A DNA stretch of 64,000 nt from JASLBX01 sp036374175 (GCA_036374175.1 DASUUH010000025.1:1-64000); one strand, 5' to 3'; positions 31,545 through 41,077 are shown, counted from the first letter of the stretch. The notes: generated from the letters alone by a model not told the origin. Made by a program: numbers and translations.

Positions 31545-34500
31545 ATGCGATCAACTGCAGCCCGACGGGTGGCACGGCTAGTGAGTGTGGCGGCGGTTCT
31601 CGGCTTGCTGCCGCTGGCCGCGGTCACCACAACCGCCGCCGCAACACATTCCGACGTGGTCGTCAGTGAGGTGTACGGCGGCGGGGGCAATTCCGGGGCG
31701 ACGTACACGCACGACTACATCGAGTTGTTCAACCGCGGCGATGCCGCGGTGAGCCTCAACGGGTGGAGCGTCCAGTACGCGTCAGCCGCGGGCACGACAT
31801 GGCTGGTCACGCCGCTGTCCGGCACGCTGGCGCCGGGGCAGGCGTACCTCGTGCAGCAGGCCCAAGGCTCCGGCGGCTCAGTGCCGCTGCCGACGCCGGA
31901 CGCGGTCGGTTCGACAGCGATGTCCGCGAGCAACGGCAAGGTCGCGTTAGTGGCGTCGACCACCGCGCGGACCGGCGCCTGCCCGACTGACGGGGTCCTT
32001 GACTTGGTCGGGTTCGGCACAGCGAACTGTTTCGAGGGTTCCGGCGCGGCACCGGCGCTCACCAACACCACGGCGGCCAACCGCGCCGACGCCGGGTGCA
32101 GCGACACCGACGACAACGCGGCCGACTTCTCGGCGATCACCGCGTTCCGCGCCGACGGGCCGCGCAACACCGCTTCTCCGCTCACACCGTGCAACAGCGA
32201 ACCTCCCAGCGGCCCGCAACTCACGTGCCCTAGCGGCATGCGCACCGTCGAGACCTACGCGACCGACGGTGAGCTGGCGGCTTCCGTGGCAGAAGGCGAG
32301 ATATCCGACCTGCAGATCACATCGGTCACCCCGCAGCCGGTCGAAGGTGAGTTGACACTCGCCGACGTCACGTTGGGGGCCAACGCCACCGCGACGCTCG
32401 TCGTGCCGGACGACGTCCGGCTCTCGACACCCACGACCACGTCCGATGTGCGTCCGCTGATGGTGGAGATCACCGCCACGTCCGACACCGGCGAGACCGG
32501 CTCGTGCACAGCCCTCGTCAACGTCATCCCCCTCGTGCCGATCGGCGCCGTACAAGGCGCCATCGCCGACGGCCAGACCAACTTCACCTCACCGCTGCTG
32601 GGGGCCGAGGTGGCGGTGCGCGGGGTCATCACGCAGCTGACCCGAGAGACCAATGGCAACCGCGGCCTGTTCCTGCAGAACCAGCCGGAGTTCGCCGACG
32701 GCGACCCGACGTCGTCAGACGGCATCTTCTTGTTCAACAGCACGTTCACCACAATCCGAACCGATACCAACGGCCCGGCACGGGCCCAGATCGGCAACAA
32801 CTACGTGGTCACCGTCGGCGACGAGATCATCGTGCGCGGAACCGTCGGCCAGTTCTTCGGCATGACGCAGCTCGCGGGCAGCTCCTCGTTCGTCTGGGAC
32901 CGGACGGCCACCGGACTCGACATCGACTCGGCCGTACAGGTCGACGAGATCGATCCGCCTGACGACGCCGGCGACTCGCTCCGCTACTTCCGCCGCCACC
33001 TGGGCATGCAGATGCAGGTTCCGGCGGGCAGTGTCGTAGTGGGTGGGCGCGACGTGTTCTCCGGCACTGACGCCGAGGTCTGGGCCATCCGGGGCGACCA
33101 TCCCGTTGCCCAGCGCACCGACCCGTACGCCCGGCGCGTCTTCCGCGACGCTCATCCGCTCGACAACAACCCGGGCATGGCATTCGACGACGGCAACGGG
33201 TACCGGTTCGTACTCGGCAGCTTCGGGGTCAAAGGCTCGACGAACAATCCCGCCGCCGTCCTGGCACCGGCCAAGACATTCGACACGATCACAGCGGTGA
33301 ACCGCGGTGGGGTGTACCTGTCGTTCGGCAAGTACACGGTCAACGTGGCCGAACAGCTGAGTCTCGACACCAGTGGCGTCGACCCGGCCGCAAACTCCCC
33401 GGTCGAGCCCGCCGACCGCGAACGAGAGTTGTCGGTGGCCGCATACAACGTCGAGAACCTCTACGACTTCCGCGACAGCCCGAACTCCGGATGCGACTTC
33501 CCGGGTAACCAGGGCTGCTTCGCCGAGGACGAATCAGTGAGACCGCCGTTCGACTACGTCCCCGACAGCGACGCCACTCACCAGGCGCGCCTGCAGCGGA
33601 TGGCCGAGCAGATCCGACTCGACCTTCACTCGCCGGACGTCATCCTGGTCCAGGAAACCGAAGCGCAAGACGTCTGCACAGTGGCCGAGGAGTGGACGCC
33701 GGAGACCGGCCCGGGGCTCGGCGCGGACCGACTCGACTGTGACCTGGTCGGTACGGGCGGCGCCAACACCAAGACCGACGGCCGTCCGGACAGCCTGGTC
33801 GAGCTGGCCCTGGTGATCGCCGAACAGGGTGGGCCGGCCTACGATGCCGCATTCGATCTCGATGCGGGCGATCTGCGCGGCATCACCACCGCGTTCCTCT
33901 ACCGGACCGACCGCGTCAAACTCGTGGAGCCCGACGCCGATGATCCCGTACTCGGCGCTGAACCGACGGTCGATTACGACGGCGCGCCGCTGGCGTTCAA
34001 CTCCGACGTTCAGAACCCGAAGGCGTTGAACGCTGCGTTGCCGGCCCGAGTGGCCGACACCTGCACCTCCTCGGGGGCCACCGCCTGCGACGGCCGCAAC
34101 GTGTTCAGCCGTGGGCCGTCCGTCGGGCTGTTCCGGGTGTGGCGAGACAAGATCGGCACGTCCAGCTGGACCGATGTCTACCTGGTGAACAACCACCAGA
34201 GCTCCGGCCCGGACAACCGGGTGCGCCAGCGCACCGAGCAGGCGACGTACAACGCCCGGATCTCCGACGCGATCCTTGCAGCGGACCCCGACACCCGGGT
34301 ACTGATCGGCGGCGACTTCAACGTCTTCCCGCGACCAGACGACCCGTACGCGCCGGGCCAGCCGATCCCGGGTATCGGCACCGGACCAAGCGACCAGCTT
34401 GCCGCTCTTTACGACAGCAAGCTGACGAACCTGTACGACGAGCTGGTCGAGCGGTATCCGGCAAGCGCGTACACATTCGGCTTCCAGGGCCAGGCCCAGA

Positions 34501-34916
34501 CCCTCGACCAGATGTGGGTGAGCCCGGCGATGCTCGACGAGCTGCTCGACATCCGAGTGGCGAAGATCAACGTGGACTGGCCGTCCGACGCGGCCGGCGA
34601 GTCCCCGGCCTATGGGCGGTTCGGCGTCAGCGACCACGACCCGGAGGCCGGCACCTTCGGCGTGGTGAGCTTCGACCGGGTACGGGCCTTGGTCCACTAC
34701 CTCGTCGACGCCGGTGAGCTCGCCGAGGCCGATGCCGAGTCCATCCTGGTCCGGCTGATGAACGCCGAGAACCATCTGGCCGCCGGCCGGCTCACGGCGG
34801 CGGCTCACGTGCTGGAGGGCATCACCCGGACCCTCGAGGACCTCCGGGCGGCCGGTGCAATCTCCGATGAGGTGGCAGCCGGCCTCAGTGCAGAGGTGCG
34901 CCTGCTAGCGCCCTGA
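31545..34916 (+). CDS. ExeM/NucH-type secreted nuclease with lamin-tail domain
   Basis: A protein of about 1123 residues with a signal peptide ('VARLVSVAAVLGLLPLAAVTTTAAA'). Residues 35-160 are a lamin-tail domain ('VVVSEVYGGGGNSG..YIELFNRGDAAVSLNGWSVQY'). A beta-rich OB-like region covers about 340-610. Residues 625-1045 are an endonuclease/exonuclease/phosphatase domain with 'AAYNVENLYDF', 'VNNHQSS', 'GGDFNVFP' (Asp/Asn), 'TLDQMWVS' and 'SDHDPE'. The last 75 residues are a helical bundle of FIVAR-like type. The protein should be an extracellular DNase for phosphate or nucleotide scavenging or biofilm turnover. ATG 31545 has GAGAGG eight bases upstream; GTG 31539 is too close to that site. 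There is no sorting signal, so it is presumably released. Confidence 0.9.
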   Translation: MRSTAARRVARLVSVAAVLGLLPLAAVTTTAAATHSDVVVSEVYGGGGNSGATYTHDYIELFNRGDAAVSLNGWSVQYASAAGTTWLVTPLSGTLAPGQAYLVQQAQGSGGSVPLPTPDAVGSTAMSASNGKVALVASTTARTGACPTDGVLDLVGFGTANCFEGSGAAPALTNTTAANRADAGCSDTDDNAADFSAITAFRADGPRNTASPLTPCNSEPPSGPQLTCPSGMRTVETYATDGELAASVAEGEISDLQITSVTPQPVEGELTLADVTLGANATATLVVPDDVRLSTPTTTSDVRPLMVEITATSDTGETGSCTALVNVIPLVPIGAVQGAIADGQTNFTSPLLGAEVAVRGVITQLTRETNGNRGLFLQNQPEFADGDPTSSDGIFLFNSTFTTIRTDTNGPARAQIGNNYVVTVGDEIIVRGTVGQFFGMTQLAGSSSFVWDRTATGLDIDSAVQVDEIDPPDDAGDSLRYFRRHLGMQMQVPAGSVVVGGRDVFSGTDAEVWAIRGDHPVAQRTDPYARRVFRDAHPLDNNPGMAFDDGNGYRFVLGSFGVKGSTNNPAAVLAPAKTFDTITAVNRGGVYLSFGKYTVNVAEQLSLDTSGVDPAANSPVEPADRERELSVAAYNVENLYDFRDSPNSGCDFPGNQGCFAEDESVRPPFDYVPDSDATHQARLQRMAEQIRLDLHSPDVILVQETEAQDVCTVAEEWTPETGPGLGADRLDCDLVGTGGANTKTDGRPDSLVELALVIAEQGGPAYDAAFDLDAGDLRGITTAFLYRTDRVKLVEPDADDPVLGAEPTVDYDGAPLAFNSDVQNPKALNAALPARVADTCTSSGATACDGRNVFSRGPSVGLFRVWRDKIGTSSWTDVYLVNNHQSSGPDNRVRQRTEQATYNARISDAILAADPDTRVLIGGDFNVFPRPDDPYAPGQPIPGIGTGPSDQLAALYDSKLTNLYDELVERYPASAYTFGFQGQAQTLDQMWVSPAMLDELLDIRVAKINVDWPSDAAGESPAYGRFGVSDHDPEAGTFGVVSFDRVRALVHYLVDAGELAEADAESILVRLMNAENHLAAGRLTAAAHVLEGITRTLEDLRAAGAISDEVAAGLSAEVRLLAP

Positions 34917-34957
34917 CGCCACGCGGTGCTCACCACGCGGACTATGGCGGCTCTGCG

Positions 34958-35005
34958 TCCGAAGTAGTGGTAAACCATGATGGTTGCTTACGCCAATACT
35001 TCGGA
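34958..35005. promoter_or_regulatory. double palindrome before the ABC importer operon
   Basis: TCCGAAGTA (34958-34966) and TACTTCGGA (34997-35005) are perfect 9-bp complements. Inside them AACCAT (34973-34978) and ATGGTT (34980-34985) are perfect 6-bp complements around one base. The segment is AT-richer than its surroundings and ends 14 bases before the start codon of the binding-protein gene. It could be an operator or a leader structure hiding the ribosome binding site, or the terminator of the nuclease gene without a T-run. Confidence 0.5.
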
Positions 35006-35018
35006 CGAGGAGCCTGCC

Positions 35019-35900
35019 ATGACGACCACGCGACGCTTGTGGGTGCTGCTGCCCGCGCTCGCCTTGCTCGCCGCGTGTGGGGGTGATGATGACGCCACGG
35101 ATGCCACTGGGGATGACACACCCGAGGCCACCCAGACACCGACGGGCGAGGCCTGCGATTCACTGCCGACCCACCAGCCGGACAAACTGACCGTAGCCAC
35201 CGGTGAACCCGTCTTCGAACCATGGATGGTCGACGACGATCCAACCAACGGCCAGGGCTTCGAGTCTGCCCTGGTGTACGAGCTTGCCGATCGGCTCGGC
35301 TTTGAGGCTGACGCGGTCGAGTGGGTGCGCACCGGTTTCGACGAGGCCATCGCACCGGGCGAAAAGCCGTACGACTTCAACATCCAGCAGTACTCGATCA
35401 ACGAGGAGCGCGCGGAGGTCGTCGGCTTCTCGATCGGCTACTACCAGGTCGAGCAGGCCCTCATCGCCGACCCAGAGAACCAGGTGGCCGATGCTGGAAC
35501 GTTGGATGATCTCAGGTCCGCCCGGCTCGGCGCCGCAGTGGCCACGACCAGCCTCGACTACATCGACGCCGTGATTCAGCCGGAGTCGCCGGCCCAGGTC
35601 TACAACGACAACGCCGCGGCCAAGCTGGCGTTCGACGGCGGCCAGGTCGACGGCATCGTCTTCGACCTGCCGACGGCCTACTACATCACCGCGGTCGAGA
35701 TTCCCGAGGCGGAGATCGTCGGCGTGTTGCCGCGGGTTGGCGAGACACCCGAAGAGCTCGGGCTGCTGTTCGAGAAGGACGACCCGCTCATCGAGTGCGT
35801 CAACCCCGTGCTGCAGTCGATGCACGACGACGGCACCATCGCGGCACTCGAAGACGAGTGGCTCGCGCAGGGCGGCGACATCCCGACGCTCGAGCAGTAA
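35019..35900 (+). CDS. amino acid ABC transporter substrate-binding lipoprotein
   Basis: A 293-residue SBP family 3 protein. The signal peptide ends with lipobox LLAAC (about residue 20), followed by an Asp/Thr-rich linker. Conserved features are 'GQGFESALVYELADRLGF', 'WVRTGFDEAIAPG..YDFNIQQYSINEERAEVVGFSIGYY' and the hinge 'LDDLRSARLGAAVATTSLDYI'. The C-terminal lobe ends 'ALEDEWLAQGG'. It binds a polar or charged amino acid outside the membrane. ATG 35019 has GAGGAG seven bases upstream. Permease and ATPase genes follow directly. Confidence 0.92.
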   Translation: MTTTRRLWVLLPALALLAACGGDDDATDATGDDTPEATQTPTGEACDSLPTHQPDKLTVATGEPVFEPWMVDDDPTNGQGFESALVYELADRLGFEADAVEWVRTGFDEAIAPGEKPYDFNIQQYSINEERAEVVGFSIGYYQVEQALIADPENQVADAGTLDDLRSARLGAAVATTSLDYIDAVIQPESPAQVYNDNAAAKLAFDGGQVDGIVFDLPTAYYITAVEIPEAEIVGVLPRVGETPEELGLLFEKDDPLIECVNPVLQSMHDDGTIAALEDEWLAQGGDIPTLEQ

Positions 35901-35904
35901 CTCC

Positions 35905-36783
35905 GTGTCCGATGCCATCGGGTCCGGGCCGCCCGGCTTGCTGCCGGGCGCCCGGCCCCCCGGCCGGCCGGTCCGTGACTTCCTCGCCCAGGAGGGAGCC
36001 AAGGGTGCGGCCATCGCTGCGACCAGCACTGTTGTGGTCTTCGGACTGCTCGTGTGGTGGGTGCTGTCCAGCCCGAACTGGCCGCTGGTCCGCGACCGGT
36101 TCTTTAATCCGGAGCACTTCCGGCTGTCCGCTCCTGACATCGTGGCCGGGTTCTGGCTCGATGTGGTGATGTTCGTCATCGCCCAGGTAGCCATCCTGAT
36201 CTTCGCGCTCCTCATCGCAGTACTCCGGAGCCTGCGCGGACCGGCCTTCCTACCGGTGCGGATCATCGCCGTCGTCTACATCGACTTCTTCCGCGGCATC
36301 CCACTGATCCTTGCCCTGTTGCTGTTCGGCTTCGGCATACCCGCGCTCCAGCTGCCGGGTGTGCCGAACAACGTGATGTTCTGGGGCGTCACGACGCTCG
36401 TTTTGTCCTACTCGGCGTACACGGCCGAGGTGTACCGCTCCGGCATCGACTCGGTGCCAGAGAGTCAGCGCTCATCGGCCCGCTCGCTCGGGCTCACCCA
36501 GTGGCAGAGCCTGCGTTATGCGATCCTGCCGCAGGCGATCCGCAACGTCGTGCCCGCCCTGCTCAACGGGCTGGTCAGCCTGCAGAAGGACGTTGCGCTG
36601 GTGAGCGTGCTGGGTGTGCGCGAGGCGGTGCGGGTGGCCGAGATCTACACATCGCGGACGTTCAACTACACGTCGTTCGTCGTCGCGGCCGCGCTGTTCC
36701 TGGCGATCAGCATCCCGCTGGCGCGGTTCGCCGACTGGTACACCGCCCGGGACCGGGCTCGACGTCAGCAGTTGGTGTCATGA
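35905..36783 (+). CDS. amino acid ABC transporter permease
   Basis: A 292-residue integral membrane permease of the His/Glu/Gln type. After a proline-rich cytoplasmic N-terminus, about five to six transmembrane helices are visible. The ATPase-coupling EAA loop is 'RSSARSLGLTQWQSLRYAILPQAIRNVVPALLNG', and 'FFRGIPLILALLLFGFGIPAL' is a typical helix. GTG 35905 lies four bases after the binding-protein stop, without a clear ribosome site, so it is probably coupled. Its stop overlaps the ATPase start (ATGA). Confidence 0.93.
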   Translation: MSDAIGSGPPGLLPGARPPGRPVRDFLAQEGAKGAAIAATSTVVVFGLLVWWVLSSPNWPLVRDRFFNPEHFRLSAPDIVAGFWLDVVMFVIAQVAILIFALLIAVLRSLRGPAFLPVRIIAVVYIDFFRGIPLILALLLFGFGIPALQLPGVPNNVMFWGVTTLVLSYSAYTAEVYRSGIDSVPESQRSSARSLGLTQWQSLRYAILPQAIRNVVPALLNGLVSLQKDVALVSVLGVREAVRVAEIYTSRTFNYTSFVVAAALFLAISIPLARFADWYTARDRARRQQLVS

Positions 36784-37541
36784 CAGACGCGCAGAGTTCC
36801 GCGGTCCTCTCGCTGGAGGGGGTGGCGAAGTCATTCGGTGACAAGGTGGTGTTGCGGGGCATCGACCTGGACGTCGCGTCCCACGAGGTGGTGTGCCTGA
36901 TCGGGCCGAGCGGCTGCGGCAAGTCGACCCTGCTGCGGTGCGTCAACCTCCTCGAGCGCATCAACGCCGGACGCATCGTCTTCAGTGGGAAGGAGATCAC
37001 CGCGCCGCGGGTGGACCAGAACGCGGTCCGCAAGCGGATGGCCATCGTCTTCCAGTCCTTCAACCTGTTCCCGCACTTGACCGTCCTCGACAACGTCACG
37101 CTCGGGCCACGCAAGGCGCACGGCATCTCGCGGCGTGCTGCGGAGGCAAAGGCCCGCGAGGTCCTCAATCGCCTCGGGTTAGGTGAAAAGGTCGACGATT
37201 ATCCCGAGCGGCTGTCCGGGGGCCAGCAGCAGCGGGCCGCGATTGCGCGGGCGCTTGTCACCGAACCCGAACTGCTTCTGCTGGACGAGGTGACGTCGGC
37301 GCTCGACCCGGAACTGGTGGGTGAAGTGCTCGCCGTCATCCGCGAGTTGGCGGCCACCGGCATGACCATGATCCTGGCCACACACGAGATGGGCTTCGCG
37401 CGCGATGTGGCCGATCGGGTCTACTTCATGCACGAGGGACGCATTCTCGAGTCAGGCCGGCCCCGCGAGGTGTTGTCCGATCCGCAGCAGCCCCGCACCA
37501 GGCAGTTCCTGCAGCGACTCATCGAAGCCGGCCGCCTGTAG
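36780..37541 (+). CDS. amino acid ABC transporter ATP-binding protein
   Basis: A 253-residue ATPase of the GlnQ/HisP class. Walker A is 'GPSGCGKST', the Q-loop is 'VFQSFNLFPHLTV', the signature is 'LSGGQQQR', Walker B is 'LLLLDEVTSALD', and the switch His is in 'LATHEMGF'. ATG 36780 overlaps the permease stop by four bases. With the two upstream genes it forms a complete single-permease importer (homodimeric permease, homodimeric ATPase). Confidence 0.95.
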   Translation: MTDAQSSAVLSLEGVAKSFGDKVVLRGIDLDVASHEVVCLIGPSGCGKSTLLRCVNLLERINAGRIVFSGKEITAPRVDQNAVRKRMAIVFQSFNLFPHLTVLDNVTLGPRKAHGISRRAAEAKAREVLNRLGLGEKVDDYPERLSGGQQQRAAIARALVTEPELLLLDEVTSALDPELVGEVLAVIRELAATGMTMILATHEMGFARDVADRVYFMHEGRILESGRPREVLSDPQQPRTRQFLQRLIEAGRL

Positions 37542-37549
37542 AGACTCGA

Positions 37550-39049
37550 TCAGGTGAGCTTCTCGAGCAGGAGTTCCCTGACCCGGCCGGCGTCGGCTTG
37601 ACCGCGAGTTGCCTTCATGACTGCGCCCACGAGTGGCCCGATCGCCTTGAGGTTGCCCGCCCGCACCTTGTCCGCCACATCCGGCATGGCCGCGACGGTC
37701 TCATCGACAGCGGCATTCAGTGTCGAGTCGTCCGACACCAGGGCCAACCCGCGCGCGACGATCACCTCCTCCGGACTCCCCTCACCGGCCAGCACACCTT
37801 CGAAGACCTGACGGGCCAGCTTGTCGTTGAGAGTGCCCTCGGCGATCAGCGCGTCGACTCGGGCAACGTCGGCGGGCATCACCCCTACGGCGTCCAGTTC
37901 GACACCACGCTCGTTGGCCGTCCGGGCGAGTTCACCCAACCACCACTTCTTGGCGCCGGCGGGCGACGCACCAGCGGCGACGGTCGCCTCAATGAGGTCG
38001 AGTGCTCCGATGTTGACGATGTCGCGCAACTCGAGGTCGGTAAAGCCCCACTCGGCTTGCAACCGCGCCCGGCGCTCGGTAGGCGAGTCCGGCAGAGTCG
38101 TCCGCAACTGCTCGACCCATTCCCGCGAGGGTGCAAGTGGTACGAGGTCGGGTTCAGGGAAGTACCGGTAGTCCTCGGCTTCCTCCTTGGACCGGCCGGA
38201 CGTGGTCTCGCCAGTGTCTTCGTGCCAGTGCCGGGTCTCCTGGATGACCCGCTCCCCCGCGTCCAGCACGGCAGCCTGCCGCCGGATCTCGTACGTCACT
38301 GCGCGCTCCACCGAGCGCAGCGAGTTGACGTTCTTCGTCTCGCTTCGGGTACCGAACGTCGTCGATCCAACGGGCTTGAGCGACACGTTGGCGTCACACC
38401 GCAACTGGCCGCGCTCCATCCGGGCCTCGGACACGTCCAGTGCCCTGACCAGCTCGCGCAGATGAGCGACATACACACGGGCCAGCGCCGGCGCCACCAC
38501 CGCCGGCACCTCGATCGGTTTGGTGACGATCTCGATCAGCGGGATACCCGACCGGTTGTAGTCGAGCAAGGCGTAGTCGGCGCCGTGAATTCGGCCGGTC
38601 GCCCCGCCGACGTGCGACGACTTGCCGGTGTCCTCCTCCATGTGCGCCCGCTCGATCCCGATGCGGTATGTCTCGCCGTCGAGAACCACTTCGGTCCAGC
38701 CGTCGAAGGCGATCGGTTCGTCGTACTGCGAGATCTGGAAGTCCTTCGGCATGTCCGGGTAGAAGTAGTTCTTCCGGGCGAACCGGCACCACTCCGCGAT
38801 CTGGCAGTTCAGCGCCAGCCCGATCCGGATGGCCGATTCGACGGCCTCCCGGTTCACCACCGGCAACGACCCCGGCAGGCCCAAGCACACCGGGCACACC
38901 TGGGTGTTCGGCGGCGCGCCGAACTCGGTCCGGCAGCCACAGAACATCTTGGTCTCGGTACCCAGCTCGACATGGACCTCCAGGCCCATAACCGGGTCGT
39001 ACCGCGTGATCGCCTCGTCGAACGACGGCAGCGCGGTCATCGTCGTCAT
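37550..39049 (-). CDS. gatB: aspartyl/glutamyl-tRNA(Asn/Gln) amidotransferase subunit B
   Basis: A 499-residue subunit that phosphorylates Glu-tRNA(Gln) or Asp-tRNA(Asn) before transamidation. 'GLEVHVELGTETKMFCGC' and 'VCPVCLGLPGSLPVVN' hold zinc-binding cysteines, with 'KNYFYPDMPKDFQISQYDEP' and 'IHLEEDTGK' (here 'AHMEEDTGKSSH') between. The helical and YqeY tail domain ends 'AVMKATRGQADAGRVRELLLEKL'. ATG 39049 has GAGG nine bases upstream. It is the last gene of gatC-gatA-(small gene)-gatB. Confidence 0.96.
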   Translation of the reverse strand: MTTMTALPSFDEAITRYDPVMGLEVHVELGTETKMFCGCRTEFGAPPNTQVCPVCLGLPGSLPVVNREAVESAIRIGLALNCQIAEWCRFARKNYFYPDMPKDFQISQYDEPIAFDGWTEVVLDGETYRIGIERAHMEEDTGKSSHVGGATGRIHGADYALLDYNRSGIPLIEIVTKPIEVPAVVAPALARVYVAHLRELVRALDVSEARMERGQLRCDANVSLKPVGSTTFGTRSETKNVNSLRSVERAVTYEIRRQAAVLDAGERVIQETRHWHEDTGETTSGRSKEEAEDYRYFPEPDLVPLAPSREWVEQLRTTLPDSPTERRARLQAEWGFTDLELRDIVNIGALDLIEATVAAGASPAGAKKWWLGELARTANERGVELDAVGVMPADVARVDALIAEGTLNDKLARQVFEGVLAGEGSPEEVIVARGLALVSDDSTLNAAVDETVAAMPDVADKVRAGNLKAIGPLVGAVMKATRGQADAGRVRELLLEKLT

Positions 39050-39053
39050 TGCA

Positions 39054-39266
39054 TCAATCCTCGAGATCCAGCGCTGCCTTGGCGCTGCGCTGCTGCTTGA
39101 CTTCACGCACGATCAGCAAGATCGTGGTCAGGACGGTCAACGCACGCACCGCTGCGTCGAGCAGCTTCAGTTTGTCGTTCTGGGCGCGAGCCTGGCGCAA
39201 CGACCTCCACGCGCCGCCGACTGCCATCGCCTGCCCGGCGAGCCGTACCAATGTTCGGGGATCCAC
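39054..39266 (-). CDS. 70-residue conserved small protein inside the gat operon
   Basis: A 70-residue basic protein. Residues 1-35 are amphipathic ('LVRLAGQAMAVGGAWRSLRQARAQND'). Residues 40-54 ('AVRALTVLTTILLIV') could be a short membrane helix, and the C-terminus is charged. GTG 39266 begins immediately after the gatA stop, and the stop lies four bases before gatB, so it is translated within the operon. No nucleotides are left spare on either side, which argues that it is a real gene. Function is unknown; a link to GatCAB stability or a membrane role is speculation. Confidence 0.7.
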   Translation of the reverse strand: MDPRTLVRLAGQAMAVGGAWRSLRQARAQNDKLKLLDAAVRALTVLTTILLIVREVKQQRSAKAALDLED

Positions 39267-40781
39267 TTACGCCACCTCCAGGTCGGGTACCTGGTTGAGC
39301 AGCGGACCACCCCACGCGGACGCGAAGGCTTGCTCGACCGCAGCGCCGATGCGGTACAGCCGGTCGTCGGCCAGTACCGGGGCCATCACGTGCAGGCCCA
39401 CCGGCAGACCGTCTTCGTCCGCAAGCCCACACGGGAATGACGCCGACGCGTTGCCCGCCAGGTTCGATGGGATCGTGCACAGGTCGGCCATGTACATGGC
39501 CAGCGGGTCGTCCACGCGCTCACCGATTGGGAAGGCCGTCGTGGGAGTGGTCGGTGACACGAGCACGTCGACCCGCTTGAACGCGGCTTCGAAGTCGCGG
39601 CTCACCAGGGTTCGCACCTTTTGTGCTTGCCCGTAATACGCGTCGTAGTAACCGCTCGACAATGCATACGTGCCCAGCATGATGCGGCGTTTGGCCTCGG
39701 CGCCGAATCCCTGTCCCCTGGTGAGATTCATGACCTCCTCGGCGCTGCGGACGCCGTCGTCGCCCACCCGGAGCCCGTAGCGCATCGCATCGAACCGCGC
39801 AAGGTTGGACGACACCTCACTGGGCAGGATCAAGTAGTACGCCGGCAGCGCGTATACGAAGTGCGGGCAGGAGACCTCGACCACCTCTGCGCCGAGCTTG
39901 GCCAGCCACTCCACGGCGTCGCCGAACCGCGCAAGGACGCCTGGCTGGTAACCCTCGCCGGCGAACTCCTTGACGACACCAATGCGAACGCCGGACAAGT
40001 CACCGTCAGCACCACGCCTGGCCGCCGCGACCACGTCGGGCACCGGCTCGTCGATGCTTGTCGAATCCATCGGATCGTGCCCGGCGATCACCGAATGCAG
40101 CAGCGCCGCGTCCAGCACGGTTCGCGCACACGGCCCGCCCTGGTCCAGGCTGGAGGCGCAGGCCACCAGCCCGTACCGGCTGACTCCGCCATAGGTGGGT
40201 TTGACCCCCACCGTGCCGGTGACGGCGGCCGGCTGCCGAATCGACCCGCCGGTGTCGGTGCCGATCGCCAATGGCGCCTGATACGACGCCAAGCTGGCGC
40301 TCGACCCGCCACCTGAGCCGCCGGGAATCCTGGTGAGGTCCCACGGGTTGCGCGTGGGCCCGAATGCCGAGTTCTCCGTCGACGAACCCATGGCGAACTC
40401 GTCCAGGTTGGTCTTGCCCAGGATGACCACGCCGGCCTCCCGCAGCCGACGAGTCACGGTCGCGTCGTACGGGGGCCGCCACCCCTCCAAGATCTTCGAA
40501 CCACACGTCGTCGGCATGTCGGCGGTGGTGAACACGTCCTTGAGCGCGAGCGGAACCCCGGCCAGCGGGCCCAGCTGATCGCCGGCCGATCGGCGTTCAT
40601 CTACCGAGCGCGCTGCGGCGAGCGCGCCCTCAGTGTTGACGTACAAGAACGCATGAACCTTGCCGTCCACGGCGGCGATCCGGTCGAGATGCGCCTGGGC
40701 GATCTCCACGGCACTCACCTCGCCGCGCACCATGAGACCGGCCAGGTCGGCGGCGGTCATTCGGGTGAGTTCGGCGCTCAC
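39267..40781 (-). CDS. gatA: aspartyl/glutamyl-tRNA(Asn/Gln) amidotransferase subunit A
   Basis: A 504-residue amidase-signature enzyme that releases ammonia from glutamine for tRNA transamidation. The Ser-cisSer-Lys triad is intact: K81 in 'LALKDVFTT', S156 in 'PGGSGGGSSAS' and S180 in 'GTDTGGSIRQPA'. GTG 40781 overlaps the gatC stop by four bases (GTGA). Confidence 0.97.
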   Translation of the reverse strand: MSAELTRMTAADLAGLMVRGEVSAVEIAQAHLDRIAAVDGKVHAFLYVNTEGALAAARSVDERRSAGDQLGPLAGVPLALKDVFTTADMPTTCGSKILEGWRPPYDATVTRRLREAGVVILGKTNLDEFAMGSSTENSAFGPTRNPWDLTRIPGGSGGGSSASLASYQAPLAIGTDTGGSIRQPAAVTGTVGVKPTYGGVSRYGLVACASSLDQGGPCARTVLDAALLHSVIAGHDPMDSTSIDEPVPDVVAAARRGADGDLSGVRIGVVKEFAGEGYQPGVLARFGDAVEWLAKLGAEVVEVSCPHFVYALPAYYLILPSEVSSNLARFDAMRYGLRVGDDGVRSAEEVMNLTRGQGFGAEAKRRIMLGTYALSSGYYDAYYGQAQKVRTLVSRDFEAAFKRVDVLVSPTTPTTAFPIGERVDDPLAMYMADLCTIPSNLAGNASASFPCGLADEDGLPVGLHVMAPVLADDRLYRIGAAVEQAFASAWGGPLLNQVPDLEVA

Positions 40782-41077
40782 GCTTCCTCCCCCAGTATCT
40801 TCGGGACGCGGAACCGGCCGTCCTCCGCATCGGGTGCCTGGTCAAGCGCCTGCTCCTGGGTCAGGCCAGGACGCGGAACGTCGTCGCGGAACACGTTGGT
40901 CATCGGCAGCGCGTGGGACGTCGGAGGGATATCGTCGGCGGCCACCTCGGACACCTTGGCGACGAAGCCCGCGATGGCGTCAAGCTGGCCGGCCAGATGG
41001 TCAAGCTCGTCGGGTGCGAGGTCGAGGCGTGCGAGCCGCGCCAAGTGCGCGGCCTCATCACGGCTGATCGAGGACAT
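40778..41077 (-). CDS. gatC: aspartyl/glutamyl-tRNA(Asn/Gln) amidotransferase subunit C
   Basis: A 99-residue subunit that wraps GatA and stabilises the GatAB complex. 'ISRDEAAHLARLARLDLAPDELDHLAGQLDAIAGFV' and the C-terminal 'LRDDVPR..GLTQEQAL..AP..EDGRFRVPKIL' pattern are diagnostic. ATG 41077 is the family start. It is first in the gat operon and divergent from the PadR gene. Confidence 0.95.
   Translation of the reverse strand: MSSISRDEAAHLARLARLDLAPDELDHLAGQLDAIAGFVAKVSEVAADDIPPTSHALPMTNVFRDDVPRPGLTQEQALDQAPDAEDGRFRVPKILGEEA

Noticed and set aside
33534..34808. A 424-codon minus-strand open frame
   Set aside because: It is antisense to the nuclease catalytic domain, which shows all family motifs.
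37598..39100. A 500-codon plus-strand open frame
   Set aside because: It is antisense to gatB and shows the same shadow-frame composition.
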